Source: Actinomycetes bacterium (GTDB taxonomy: Bacteria; Actinomycetota; Thermoleophilia; Gaiellales; F1-60-MAGs149). Taken from it: 64,000 nt of DNA. The notes beneath the pieces were generated by a model. It did not search any database, was not told where the DNA came from, and saw only the letters and a list, made by a program, of their open reading frames with translations. The translations under genes and the position numbers were made by a program. The stretch is from the NCBI GenBank assembly GCA_025360225.1, contig JANYCN010000064.1, forward strand, positions 1 through 64,000, given 5' to 3'. Positions 26,256 through 34,245 of this stretch are shown piece after piece; the first letter of the stretch is position 1; each line of letters starts with the position of its first letter.

Positions 26256-26621
26256 TCAGACGCTCGCTTCGACGATCTCGATCAGGACGCCATCCGGGTC
26301 GTGCAGTCCGGTGAACCGGCGACCGTCGGCGTCGGTCGAGACATCACCGAGGAACTCGGCGCCGCGCGCGGCCAGATCAGCGTGCAACGCGGAGAAGTCG
26401 TCGGTCTCGATCGTCAGGTACAGGCCGGCCTCCTGCATCCACTTGCGGCCACGCTTGCGCTTCTCCGCGCCACCCTCGATGCGTACCTGGAGGTCGCCGC
26501 GCTTCGCCGCGACGGCGTCAGGTCCTAGATCGGAGATCTCCATCCCGAGGACGTCGGCGTAGAACGCCCGCGTGGCGGCGAGATCGGACGCGTACACCGT
26601 GAGCGCCGCCGCCAACCTCAC
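26256..26621 (-). CDS. VOC family (glyoxalase-like) protein
   Basis: This 121-aa single-domain vicinal-oxygen-chelate protein has two beta-alpha-beta-beta-beta units (LTVYASDLAATRAFYADVLG and LYLTIETDDFSALHADLAA). The C-terminal HDPDGVLIEIVE carries the conserved Glu metal ligand. It lies between lipB and lipA with an ATGA overlap to lipB. The basic insert EKRKRGRKWMQE is unusual. Function in the operon is unknown; dioxygenase-like or resistance-protein-like roles are possible. Confidence 0.8.
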   Translation of the reverse strand: MRLAAALTVYASDLAATRAFYADVLGMEISDLGPDAVAAKRGDLQVRIEGGAEKRKRGRKWMQEAGLYLTIETDDFSALHADLAARGAEFLGDVSTDADGRRFTGLHDPDGVLIEIVEASV

Positions 26622-27316
26622 GCCGGCACCGCCTCGAAGCGCAGCCCGAGCGTCTCAGCGAGCCGCGCGAGGACGGCGTCGGTCGCCTCGGTCCGCGAGA
26701 CGGCGCGCCCGGTCTCGCGCTCGACGGAGGTGACCTCGACCTCCGGGAGCCCGCACGGGACGAACAGCGCGAACGGCTCGAGGTCGCAGGAGACGTTCAG
26801 GGCGAAACCGTGGGTGGTCACCCATCGCGAGACGTGGATCCCGATCGAGGCGATCTTGCGGCCGGTCGCCGTCCAGACCCCGACGTGCCCGCCGCCGCCG
26901 CGCGCCTCCGCCTCGACGCCGAGGTCACCGAGGGCGAGCACGAGCGTCCTCTCGAGGCGCTCGACGTAGGCGCGCAGGTCACGGCCATAGTCCGCGAGGT
27001 CGAGGATTGGATAGCCGACGAGCTGGCCAGGGCCGTGGTAGGTCGCGCGACCGCCGCGGTCGATCGCGACGACCTCGATGCCGCGCCGCTCGATCAACGT
27101 GCGAGCTGGCAGGTCGCTCGCCTCGTCCGTCGACGCCCCCAGCGTGATCGTCGGAGCGTGCTCGCACAGCACGAGCGTGTCGGGGATCGCGCCCTGCGAC
27201 CGTGCGCCCGCGAGCTGCGTCATGAGCGCCAACCCGTCCGCGTACGGCGTCACTCCCGACAGGTCATACAGGTACGCGCCACCGGGCTGGCGGCGAAGCG
27301 GGACGGTCGCCGTCAT
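26618..27316 (-). CDS. lipB: lipoyl(octanoyl) transferase
   Basis: This 232-aa enzyme moves octanoate from acyl carrier protein to lipoyl domains. The motif RATYHGPGQLVGYPILDL, the catalytic Lys in GRKIASIGIHV and the catalytic Cys in FVPCGL are present. The start overlaps the E2 stop (ATGA) and the stop overlaps the VOC gene. Octanoylation and sulfur insertion therefore follow E2 synthesis directly. Confidence 0.95.
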   Translation of the reverse strand: MTATVPLRRQPGGAYLYDLSGVTPYADGLALMTQLAGARSQGAIPDTLVLCEHAPTITLGASTDEASDLPARTLIERRGIEVVAIDRGGRATYHGPGQLVGYPILDLADYGRDLRAYVERLERTLVLALGDLGVEAEARGGGGHVGVWTATGRKIASIGIHVSRWVTTHGFALNVSCDLEPFALFVPCGLPEVEVTSVERETGRAVSRTEATDAVLARLAETLGLRFEAVPA

Positions 27317-28773
27317 GCGGTGTAGGCGTCGATCGGCCAGGTCTCGAGGTTGCTGCGCAGGTCGCGCATGAACTGCGCGGCGTATGCCCCATCGACGAGC
27401 CGGTGGTCGTAGGTCATGGGCAGGAACATCATGTGACGGATCCCGATCGCGTCGTGCCCGAGCGCGTCAGTGATCACGACAGGGCGCTTGACGATCGCCA
27501 TCACGCCGAGGATCGCCGTCGTCCCGAGCGGCAGGATCGGCGTGCCGATCAACGAGCCGTAGCCGCCGGGGTTCGTGATCGAGAACGACGCGCCCGACAT
27601 CTCGTCCGCCGTCAACTGCTTCTTGCGAGCCCGGTCGGCGAGGTCAGCGAGCGACCGCGCGAGCCCGACCATCGAGAGCGTCTCGGCGTTCTTGATCACC
27701 GGGACGAGCAGGCCCTTGCCGTCGTCGACCGCGACCGCCATGCCGAAGTTGACGGCGCGCTTGATGATCGCCTGCTCGCCGCGGATCTCGGCGTTCACCC
27801 ACGGCCACTTGCCGATCGCGTCCACGGCCGCCTTCATGATGAACGGCAGGAACGTCAGGCTGACGCCGTGGCGACGCTTGAACTCGTCCTTCAGCTCGCC
27901 GCGGTACCCCGCGATCGCCGTCATGTCGACCTCGGTCACGCTCGTCAGCTGCGCCGTCGTCAGCTTCGACTCGAGCATGTGCTTCGCGATCGCCTTGCGG
28001 ATCGTCGAGAAGGCGTACACCTCGTCACCGGCTCCGACCGCAGCAGGCTCCAACGCCGGCGCGGCAAGGATTGCGACGGGCGCCGCCGAAGCGACCGGCG
28101 GCACCGGGGCGACGACGACCGCTGGCGCAACGACCGACACCGGCGCGGCGCTTGACACGGCTGAAGCCGGCGGCGCGGCAACGGTGCGACCGGTGAGGTG
28201 CTGCTCGACGTCGTTCTTCGTGACGCGCCCCCCGTTACCGGTGCCGATGATCTGGGCGATGTCGAGACCGTGCTCGGCGACCATCCGTGCGACGACCGGC
28301 GACATGAACGACCGCATCGAGTCGTCGGCCGGTGCGCTCGAGGAAACGGGGGGCACCGGCGCTGGCGGCGCGGTCGGAATTGGCGCTGCGAACCCGCCGG
28401 TCGTCGTCGCGGGCCCGAAGTGCGGCGGTGGCTCGACCTCGGCCGGCGGAGGCGGAGGCGGAGGCGGAGGCGGAGGAGGCGGCGGAGGCGCGGGCGCGGG
28501 CGCGGGCGGTGCCGGGGAACCACCCCCCGTGTCGATCCGAGCGATCGTCGTGCCCACCGGCACCGTTGTTCCCTCGGCGACAAGCAGCTCGACGACGGTA
28601 CCGGAAGCGGGGCTCGGCACCTCCGTATCGACCTTGTCGGTCGAGATCTCGACGATCGTCTCGTCCGCCTCGACCCGCTCGCCGAGCTGCTTCGCCCAGC
28701 GGCTGACGGTGCCTTCCGAGACGCTCACGCCCATCTGCGGCATCACGACGTCCACCACGGTTCCAACTGGCAT
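27313..28773 (-). CDS. 2-oxoacid dehydrogenase E2 (dihydrolipoamide acyltransferase)
   Basis: This is a 486-aa E2 core subunit. Residues 1-80 are one lipoyl domain with the modified Lys in EISTDKVDTEVPSP. A proline linker follows, with about fifteen prolines in a row encoded by GGAGGC hexamers at 28448-28489. Next is a peripheral-subunit-binding domain (SPVVARMVAEHGLD). The C-terminal acyltransferase domain has the catalytic YDHRLVDG. The single lipoyl domain and heterodimeric E1 partners suggest a branched-chain or acetoin-type complex rather than an AceE-type pyruvate complex. No E3 gene is nearby. Confidence 0.93.
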   Translation of the reverse strand: MPVGTVVDVVMPQMGVSVSEGTVSRWAKQLGERVEADETIVEISTDKVDTEVPSPASGTVVELLVAEGTTVPVGTTIARIDTGGGSPAPPAPAPAPPPPPPPPPPPPPPPAEVEPPPHFGPATTTGGFAAPIPTAPPAPVPPVSSSAPADDSMRSFMSPVVARMVAEHGLDIAQIIGTGNGGRVTKNDVEQHLTGRTVAAPPASAVSSAAPVSVVAPAVVVAPVPPVASAAPVAILAAPALEPAAVGAGDEVYAFSTIRKAIAKHMLESKLTTAQLTSVTEVDMTAIAGYRGELKDEFKRRHGVSLTFLPFIMKAAVDAIGKWPWVNAEIRGEQAIIKRAVNFGMAVAVDDGKGLLVPVIKNAETLSMVGLARSLADLADRARKKQLTADEMSGASFSITNPGGYGSLIGTPILPLGTTAILGVMAIVKRPVVITDALGHDAIGIRHMMFLPMTYDHRLVDGAYAAQFMRDLRSNLETWPIDAYTA

Positions 28774-28807
28774 CAGGGTCTGCTCCTTGCGCTCGCTCGC
28801 GGGATCA

Positions 28808-29785
28808 TCAGTACGCCGCCATCCGCTCGATCGCACGGACGACGTCTGCGACCTGGGGGATGAACGCCTTCTCGAGCGGTGGCGAGAACGGCACTGGCGT
28901 GTCGGGGGCAGCGACGCGCACGACCGGAGCGTCGAGCAGACCGAAGCCCTCCTCGGCGACGGTCGCCGCGATCTCGGCACCGAAACCACCGGTGCGGGTG
29001 TCCTCGTGCAGAACGATCAGCCGCGAGGTGCGGGCGACGGAGGCCAGCACGGCCTCGCGGTCCCACGGGATGATCGTACGCAGGTCGATGATCTCCACGG
29101 AGGTGCCGTCACGCTCCGCGACCGTTGTTGCGGCCTCCTCGGCCGTGTAGACCATCGCGCCCCAGGTGACGATCGTCACGTCGCTACCGGCGCGATGCAC
29201 GCGCGCCTGGCCGAACGGCGTCGTGTAGTCGGTCTCCGGCACCTCGCCTTTGATCCGGCGGTAGAGGTGCTTGTGCTCGAAGTACAGCACGGGGTTCGGG
29301 TCCCGGATCGCCTCCACGAGCAGGCCCTTCGCGTCCTCAGGCGTCGCCGGACAGACGATCTTCAGGCCCGGGATGTGGGCGAAGCTCGACTCCGGGTTCT
29401 GGGAGTGGAACGGGCCGCCGGAGAACCCGCCGCCGGAGGGGCAGCGAACGACGAACGGCAGGGCCGTCCCCGTCCGGTAGTGCTGTTTGGCCGCGACGGT
29501 CGTCAGGTGATCCCAGGCGCAGGAGATGAAGTCGGCGAACTGCATCTCCGCCACCGGGCGCAGCCCCATCATCGAGGCGCCGGTGCAGGCGCCGACGATC
29601 GCCGTCTCCGCGAGCGGCGCGTCGAGGACGCGCCACGGTCCGAACTCGGCCTGGAAGCCCTGCGTGACCTTGAAGGCGCCGCCGTAGACGCCGACGTCCT
29701 CGCCGATCACGAAGACGCGGTCGTCGCGGCGCATCTCCTCGCGGAGGCCGTCGGAGATCGCCTGCAGGTAGGTCTTGATCGCCAT
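28808..29785 (-). CDS. 2-oxoacid dehydrogenase E1 component, beta subunit
   Basis: This is a 325-aa transketolase-like subunit. It opens with TYLQAISDGLREEMRRDD, followed by GEDVGVYGGAFKVTQG. APLAETAIVGACTGASMMGLRPVAEMQFADF carries the Glu that activates thiamine diphosphate. The C-terminal domain contains HEDTRTGGFGAEIAA. The ATG overlaps the alpha-subunit stop. A 34-base gap separates it from the E2 gene. It matches branched-chain E1 beta more than pyruvate E1 beta, though the two are hard to separate. Confidence 0.93.
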   Translation of the reverse strand: MAIKTYLQAISDGLREEMRRDDRVFVIGEDVGVYGGAFKVTQGFQAEFGPWRVLDAPLAETAIVGACTGASMMGLRPVAEMQFADFISCAWDHLTTVAAKQHYRTGTALPFVVRCPSGGGFSGGPFHSQNPESSFAHIPGLKIVCPATPEDAKGLLVEAIRDPNPVLYFEHKHLYRRIKGEVPETDYTTPFGQARVHRAGSDVTIVTWGAMVYTAEEAATTVAERDGTSVEIIDLRTIIPWDREAVLASVARTSRLIVLHEDTRTGGFGAEIAATVAEEGFGLLDAPVVRVAAPDTPVPFSPPLEKAFIPQVADVVRAIERMAAY

Positions 29786-30834
29786 CAGCGGTGGTGCGGG
29801 GTGTCGAGCTCGCCGGGATCGGCGAACAGCCCGTCGAGGATGGAGTCGGCGTCCGGCAGCGCGCTTGCCTCGGCGCGCCGGAGGGCGTCCGCGAGCTCTG
29901 CCTTGACGTCGCCGCGCACCTGCATGTCGGTCTCCTCGTCGAACTGCGCGAGGTGCTCTCGCAGGAACGCACGGTAGCGCTCGATCGGGTCGCGCTGCGA
30001 CCACGCGTCGTGTAGGCCCTTTGGCACGTAGTAGGCGTCGTCGTGGACGGCGTGGCCCTCCATCCGCAGCGTGACGAGCTCGAGGAGCGTCGGGCCGCCC
30101 CCGCCGCGCGCGCGGTCGAGCGCCGCGCGCGTCTCCCGGACGACCGCGACCACGTCGGTGCCGTCGACGACGACACCGCCGAACCCGTACCCGGCGGCTC
30201 GGTCGGCGATGTGCCCGGTCGCGAACTCGAGGTCGTTCGGCGTCGAGTACGCGAACTGGTTGTTGTTGACGACGAACACCACCGGCAGGCGCCGGACGCC
30301 GGCGAAGTTGAGGGCCTCGTGCCAGTCCGACCGGCTCGTTGCGCCGTCGCCCGACCAGCCGATCGCGACGCGAGCCTCGCCGCGGATGCGGAACGCGAGC
30401 GCGACGCCGCACGCAACCGGCACGTTCGCCGGCAGGTGCGAGACCATCGCGTGCAGGCCGAGCCGCGTGTCGGCCATGTGCACGTTCCCGTCCCGACCCG
30501 CCGTGAAACCGTCCACGCGACCCATGTACTGCGCGAAGATCCGCCACGGCTCGGTGCCGCGCGCGACGTGCACACCCATGTCCCGCTGGAGCGGGAAACC
30601 GACGTCGTCGCGCTCCATCGCAAGCCCGACACCGACAGCCGCCGCCTCGTTCCCACGACCGGTGTAGAACGACCCGGGGACCTTCCCCTGACGGAACAGG
30701 ATGTGCCCACGCTCCTCGATCCCGCGCGTCAACAGCATGAGCCGGTACAGTTCCTGCAGGTCGACGCGGTCGAGGCCGGCAGCGCGTGCATCGTCGAGGG
30801 TGGACGAGGCGGGGGCAAGGCGCGCGGACTCCAT
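29785..30834 (-). CDS. 2-oxoacid dehydrogenase E1 component, alpha subunit
   Basis: This is a 349-aa thiamine-diphosphate subunit. The cofactor motif runs GDGATSRSDWHEALNFAGVR to VVNNNQFAYST. RTGIEERG-type start (MLLTRGIEERGHILFRQGK), HMADTRLGLHAMVSHL and a phosphorylation-loop-like HAVHDDAYY are present. The ATG at 30834 is favoured over upstream codons because TACCCT ends 7 bases before it. It heads the operon E1a-E1b-E2-lipB-VOC-lipA-unknown-hydrolase. Confidence 0.93.
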   Translation of the reverse strand: MESARLAPASSTLDDARAAGLDRVDLQELYRLMLLTRGIEERGHILFRQGKVPGSFYTGRGNEAAAVGVGLAMERDDVGFPLQRDMGVHVARGTEPWRIFAQYMGRVDGFTAGRDGNVHMADTRLGLHAMVSHLPANVPVACGVALAFRIRGEARVAIGWSGDGATSRSDWHEALNFAGVRRLPVVFVVNNNQFAYSTPNDLEFATGHIADRAAGYGFGGVVVDGTDVVAVVRETRAALDRARGGGGPTLLELVTLRMEGHAVHDDAYYVPKGLHDAWSQRDPIERYRAFLREHLAQFDEETDMQVRGDVKAELADALRRAEASALPDADSILDGLFADPGELDTPHHR

Positions 30835-30841
30835 CGGAGAG

Positions 30842-30847
30842 AGGGTA
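30842..30847 (-). promoter_or_regulatory. -10 box of leaderless start at 30834
   Basis: On the minus strand, TACCCT is followed by 7 bases and the ATG of the E1 alpha gene. It is the likely operon promoter; no convincing -35 is seen. Confidence 0.45.
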
Positions 30848-30943
30848 CTACGCACGGGGCCGCCGGCCGTGGCGCTACGCCGCCGGTCGCCGGCTCCGGC
30901 GGCGAGGCTCCAGCCGACACGGGCACACCGCCACGCGATCGCA

Positions 30944-30949
30944 TACGCT
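30944..30949 (+). promoter_or_regulatory. -10 box of leaderless start at 30956
   Basis: TACGCT is followed by 6 bases and then GTG. It decides the start of the zinc-ribbon gene. Confidence 0.45.
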
Positions 30950-30955
30950 AGTGCC

Positions 30956-31255
30956 GTGCCCCGTGACCCCCGCAAGAACCGCATCCTTGGCGATCGTTGC
31001 GCGATCTGTCCACGCTGCGGTCATGGTCGCCGCTACCTCGTCGGCGTCACCGAGCCGAGCGCGGCGCCGTGCCCCGACTGCGGCGCAACGATGATCGTCG
31101 CATGCCCCGACTGCGAGGAGACGATCGAGTCGGTGATGCAGGTGCACTGCCGCGCCTGCGGCGCGGCGCTGCGTCCAGGCGAGCTCTGGGGCGGGGTGAT
31201 CCGCCGCAAGGCCGAGCCGGCGACAGCAGCGCTGCTGTCACCTGACGACCTGTAG
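30956..31255 (+). CDS. zinc-ribbon protein, 99 aa
   Basis: This small cytosolic protein is built from cysteine pairs: CAICPRCG (about residue 16), CPDCG, CPDCEE and CRACG. That is enough for two zinc ribbons. The function is unknown; such proteins often bind nucleic acid or other proteins. The GTG start is supported by TACGCT exactly 6 bases upstream. It is divergent from the E1 alpha gene and does not overlap its neighbours. Confidence 0.7.
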   Translation: MPRDPRKNRILGDRCAICPRCGHGRRYLVGVTEPSAAPCPDCGATMIVACPDCEETIESVMQVHCRACGAALRPGELWGGVIRRKAEPATAALLSPDDL

Positions 31256-31319
31256 GAGCTTCAGGGGCACCGAACGACGCGCGGACACGCGTGAAAGCGT
31301 AAATTCTGACGCTGCGACG

Positions 31320-31348
31320 TTGGCTTCTGCAGGTGGGACGGGTAGGCT
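31320..31348 (+). promoter_or_regulatory. promoter of the SGNH hydrolase gene
   Basis: TTGGCT (31320-31325), a 17-base spacer and TAGGCT (31343-31348) lie 15 bases before the ATG at 31364. This leaves a very short leader. Confidence 0.45.
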
Positions 31349-31363
31349 CGATGCGACCCACCG

Positions 31364-32239
31364 ATGCGCCGACTCTCCCCCCTCATCGCGCTCTTTCTTA
31401 CCGTCGTCACGCCGCTTCATCTGGCGGCCGCGTCGCGAGCGACGACGACCGCGGCGACCGTTCTGATCGGCCTCGGCGACTCCTACGCCTCGGGAGAGGG
31501 CGCACCGCCGTACGACCACGGGACGACGATCTGGTTCGCGTGGCACCGCGACACCTGCCACCGCGGCCCCCTTTCCTGGCAGCGACTCGTCGGCGTGACC
31601 GCGTCGAACCATCTCGCGTGCTCGGGCGCTACCGTCAGCACCGTCCTCGAGCGCGGCGGTCAGCAAAGGTCGCCCGACGACGTAGCGCAACTGGATCGCC
31701 TCCGCGCGATCGCGCGCCGCGGTCGTGTCACGACCATCCTCGTGATGGTCGGCGGCAACGACCTCGGGTTCGGCTCGATCCTCACCCGTTGCGTCATCGC
31801 CACCTGCCTGCGGGACGCGGATGCCCAGAGGCGAGCGGTCGCGCAGCTTGGGCTCCGGCTCGCTCGCCTGTACACCGCGATCCGGGGGGCGAGCGGGGGC
31901 GCGAGGGTGATCGTCGTCGGCTACCCCGACATCCTGCCCCGCCCGGGCGCACGAACGGTCGGCTGTGACTGGCTCGCACCAGACGAGGTTCGGCGGGCTG
32001 AGGAACTCGAGCAGCTGGTCGACGAGACCACCGCGCGCGCCGCAGCGATCGCCGGCGCTGAGATGGTGTCGACCCGTCGGGCGCTCCATGGGCACGAGCT
32101 CTGCACGCCCGACCCCTGGGTGCGTCCGATCGCCGTGCTGCAGGCTCGAGTCTGGCGAGCGATCACCGACCCCGAACAGGGCCACCCGAACGCGCGCGGG
32201 CAGCGCGCCATCGCCCGTGTCGTGCGCCTTGTGGTGTGA
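31364..32239 (+). CDS. secreted SGNH/GDSL-type hydrolase
   Basis: This 291-aa protein has an N-terminal signal peptide (SPLIALFLTVVTPLHLAAA). It shows the SGNH blocks: GLGDSYASGEG (nucleophile Ser), VMVGGNDLGFG (Asn) and GHPNARG (His). The spacing resembles actinobacterial secreted esterases and lipases such as those of Streptomyces. Several cysteines (TCH, ACSG, RCVIATC, GCDW) suggest disulfides. The substrate is unknown. The TGA stop is inside the left end of a repeat element. Confidence 0.85.
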   Translation: MRRLSPLIALFLTVVTPLHLAAASRATTTAATVLIGLGDSYASGEGAPPYDHGTTIWFAWHRDTCHRGPLSWQRLVGVTASNHLACSGATVSTVLERGGQQRSPDDVAQLDRLRAIARRGRVTTILVMVGGNDLGFGSILTRCVIATCLRDADAQRRAVAQLGLRLARLYTAIRGASGGARVIVVGYPDILPRPGARTVGCDWLAPDEVRRAEELEQLVDETTARAAAIAGAEMVSTRRALHGHELCTPDPWVRPIAVLQARVWRAITDPEQGHPNARGQRAIARVVRLVV

Positions 32240-32374
32240 TTGCGGGATGGCACGGTCATCGGGTGTCAGGAGCGAGCGGGAGCGTTGCGCGTCTGGGGCA
32301 CGTTCAAGCGGCGCGCAAGCGCTGGACGATCCAGGCAGCCGGGTGACCACCCCATCTCGCAATCAGACCACCAA
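32228..32374. repeat. CTAGTGGT-family inverted-end element, 147 bp
   Basis: The left end CTTGTGGTGTGATTG and right end CAATCAGACCACCAA are inverted copies. The interior shares long stretches with the 41718 element: a 33-base block near 32261 with one difference, and GCTGGACGATCCAGGCAG near the right end. It encodes no protein. Its left end supplies the stop of the SGNH hydrolase gene. Confidence 0.8.
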
Positions 32375-32572
32375 TGTCGCGCGTCCGAAGTTCGTTCACC
32401 AATGCCTGCGAGAAGCGAGTCTGGCCAGTGAGGGCAACCGATCTTGCTGATCGCGGGCTTGCTGGATAGCACGCCCGCTCGCGACGCGCTCGGGCGGTGG
32501 TCCAGAGGACGCTTCGCAGCCCCGCGAATGCCACCGAACATCGGACGCGCGACACGAGCGTTGGAAGGCGCC
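32375..32572. other. non-coding stretch
   Basis: With the repeat before it, this makes 333 bases without a gene between the SGNH hydrolase and the convergent lipoprotein gene. The open frames here have no recognisable content. I see no terminator with a T run. Confidence 0.5.
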
Positions 32573-33502
32573 CTACCGCAGGCGAGCGTCGACGCCAACG
32601 CTGCGCAACGCGGCAACCAGACGCCTGCCGACCGCCGTCTCGCGCCGGACGAGCACCTGAAACGCGTGTTGTGCCACGTCGTGGCGTTGCCACGAGCGAA
32701 TCACCAGTCGCATCAGCTGTGACTCGATCGCCGCCCAGCGCTGCACCTCTGCAACCGCGCGGCGCTCCTTCGCCGACCCGACCCGAGGTCCGCGATCGAG
32801 GCCCTTCGCGAGCCGGTCGTAGATCCGTTCAATCAGCTTCGCCTCGCGCACGATCGACGCAGGGCGCTTCGCCTGGTTCAAGGCGTGAACCAGCGGACGC
32901 AGGGCAACGACGCAACCCCACGCCGAGCTGGCCAGAGCGGCAGCAGGGGTCAGAGCGACCGGTCCGTCGATCGCGGCGAACGGGAGCGACACGCCAAGCC
33001 TCTCGGTGACCCCGGCCGCGCTCAAGCGGAACGCCGCACCAAGCGACGCGAGCCGGGCGTTCGCCGCCCGCGCCGTCGGCATGTCGCACAGGTACACAGC
33101 TCGAGCCGCGGCCGACGGTCGGCGCTCCAGCTGCGCGGAGTACGCGGCGAGCGCTTCCGCACCGGCCAGTCCCGCATCCCAGGCACGCCCAACCACGGGA
33201 TCACGAGCGCCGGAGCGCCCGGAACGCAGGGCGGCGACGGCCGCGACGAGCCTCGCCGCAGCCCCACCGTCCACCGCGGCCTGTACCGCAGCGACGCGCC
33301 CTGCGAGAGCGGCGGCCTGTGCGACGACCGCTGGGTCAGGGGGCACCGTTGCCTCGGGCACCGTCGCGACGACGAGCGTGCGGATCGTGCCGGAGGTCAG
33401 CTGCGGCGTCGTCGGCTCGTCGCCACAGCCGGCGAGGCCAAGCACGATCACGGCGAGGGCCAGGAACGCGCGGAGCCGTCGAGGGAACGCCACGCCCCTC
33501 AC
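32573..33502 (-). CDS. putative lipoprotein, unknown function
   Basis: This 309-aa protein has a signal peptide ending in a lipobox (LAGC, about residue 26), so it should be membrane-anchored outside. The rest is alanine-rich and helical, with two cysteines (YLCDMP and AWGCVV). I recognise no domain. The GTG start overlaps the TIM-barrel stop (GTGA), making it the last gene of a five-gene operon starting at 36515. Confidence 0.7.
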   Translation of the reverse strand: MRGVAFPRRLRAFLALAVIVLGLAGCGDEPTTPQLTSGTIRTLVVATVPEATVPPDPAVVAQAAALAGRVAAVQAAVDGGAAARLVAAVAALRSGRSGARDPVVGRAWDAGLAGAEALAAYSAQLERRPSAAARAVYLCDMPTARAANARLASLGAAFRLSAAGVTERLGVSLPFAAIDGPVALTPAAALASSAWGCVVALRPLVHALNQAKRPASIVREAKLIERIYDRLAKGLDRGPRVGSAKERRAVAEVQRWAAIESQLMRLVIRSWQRHDVAQHAFQVLVRRETAVGRRLVAALRSVGVDARLR

Positions 33503-34245
33503 CGTCCCGCTACCAGCTCGTGCAACGCGGCGATCGTCGTCGCCGCCCGGCTCTCCTCGACGTCGTGAAGGACCAGCGGAACGTCGCGGCCGAGCAGCAG
33601 GAGGAGCTGCACGAACGCGCGGTGGTCGACCCGCTCCAGATCCTTCGCGTGCGCCAACACCACGTCGTCAGCGAGCAGCGCGAACGCGTGAGCGAGGATC
33701 GCCGTCTGCTCGCTGACGCGACCGCCCACCAGGTTCGCGGCGTCAAGAAGCACGCCCAGTCGTGGCGAGGCGAGCTCGTCGAGGAGCCGGCGGGCCTGGA
33801 CGGCGTCACACACGGTCACGCCGGCCTCCGGCTCGACGGCGAGCGTGACGCCCCGAGACTCCGCCAGCGGCAGCACCGCGGCAAGGCTCGCACAGGTGTC
33901 CGCCCACGCCTCGGCAGAACGGTTGTCAGGGTGGGACCGCCACGGGTCGAGGGCATCGCGCGTGCCAGCACAGACGCTGACGACAGGCGACCCGACCGAG
34001 ACAGCGACCTCAACCGCAGCGCGGAGGGTTGCGACGCTGCGCGCTCTCTCCCCTGCGTCAGGATGGGCGAGGTTGGCAGTGCCGGACACGGCAACCAGCG
34101 GCACCGCCGCGCCGCTCGGCCAGCCTCGAGCGATCGTTGCCGACGCCTGCACACCGGCCGCTCCCGCCTTCAAGGCTGCGGCAAGCACCCCCTCAGACGT
34201 CTCTGCCGAGAACGAGCGGGCATGGATCGCGACGGTGACGGTCAT
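33499..34245 (-). CDS. sugar phosphate isomerase/epimerase-like TIM barrel
   Basis: This 248-aa protein belongs to the xylose isomerase-like/AP endonuclease 2 barrel group. The metal-ligand positions are readable in LAVEPEAG (Glu), VLLDAANL (Asp), LAHAKDLERVDHR (His-Lys-Asp) and a C-terminal Glu. These enzymes isomerise sugars or inositols. The ATG overlaps the stop of the Gfo/Idh gene, a common partner for such barrels in polyol or inositol catabolism. It is somewhat shorter than usual. Confidence 0.8.
   Translation of the reverse strand: MTVTVAIHARSFSAETSEGVLAAALKAGAAGVQASATIARGWPSGAAVPLVAVSGTANLAHPDAGERARSVATLRAAVEVAVSVGSPVVSVCAGTRDALDPWRSHPDNRSAEAWADTCASLAAVLPLAESRGVTLAVEPEAGVTVCDAVQARRLLDELASPRLGVLLDAANLVGGRVSEQTAILAHAFALLADDVVLAHAKDLERVDHRAFVQLLLLLGRDVPLVLHDVEESRAATTIAALHELVAGR

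Noticed and set aside
28448-28489. GGAGGC tandem hexamers as a possible mobile or CRISPR-like repeat
   Set aside because: They encode the poly-proline linker of the E2 subunit; period, length and lack of spacers do not fit CRISPR.
31238-32362. 374-codon minus-strand frame over the SGNH hydrolase
   Set aside because: The plus strand has a signal peptide and all SGNH motifs, with a good promoter; the minus frame has none.
32266-32693. Small frames in the gap between 32240 and 32572 as genes
   Set aside because: They run through the repeat element and the 3' end of the lipoprotein gene and show no conserved-looking content.
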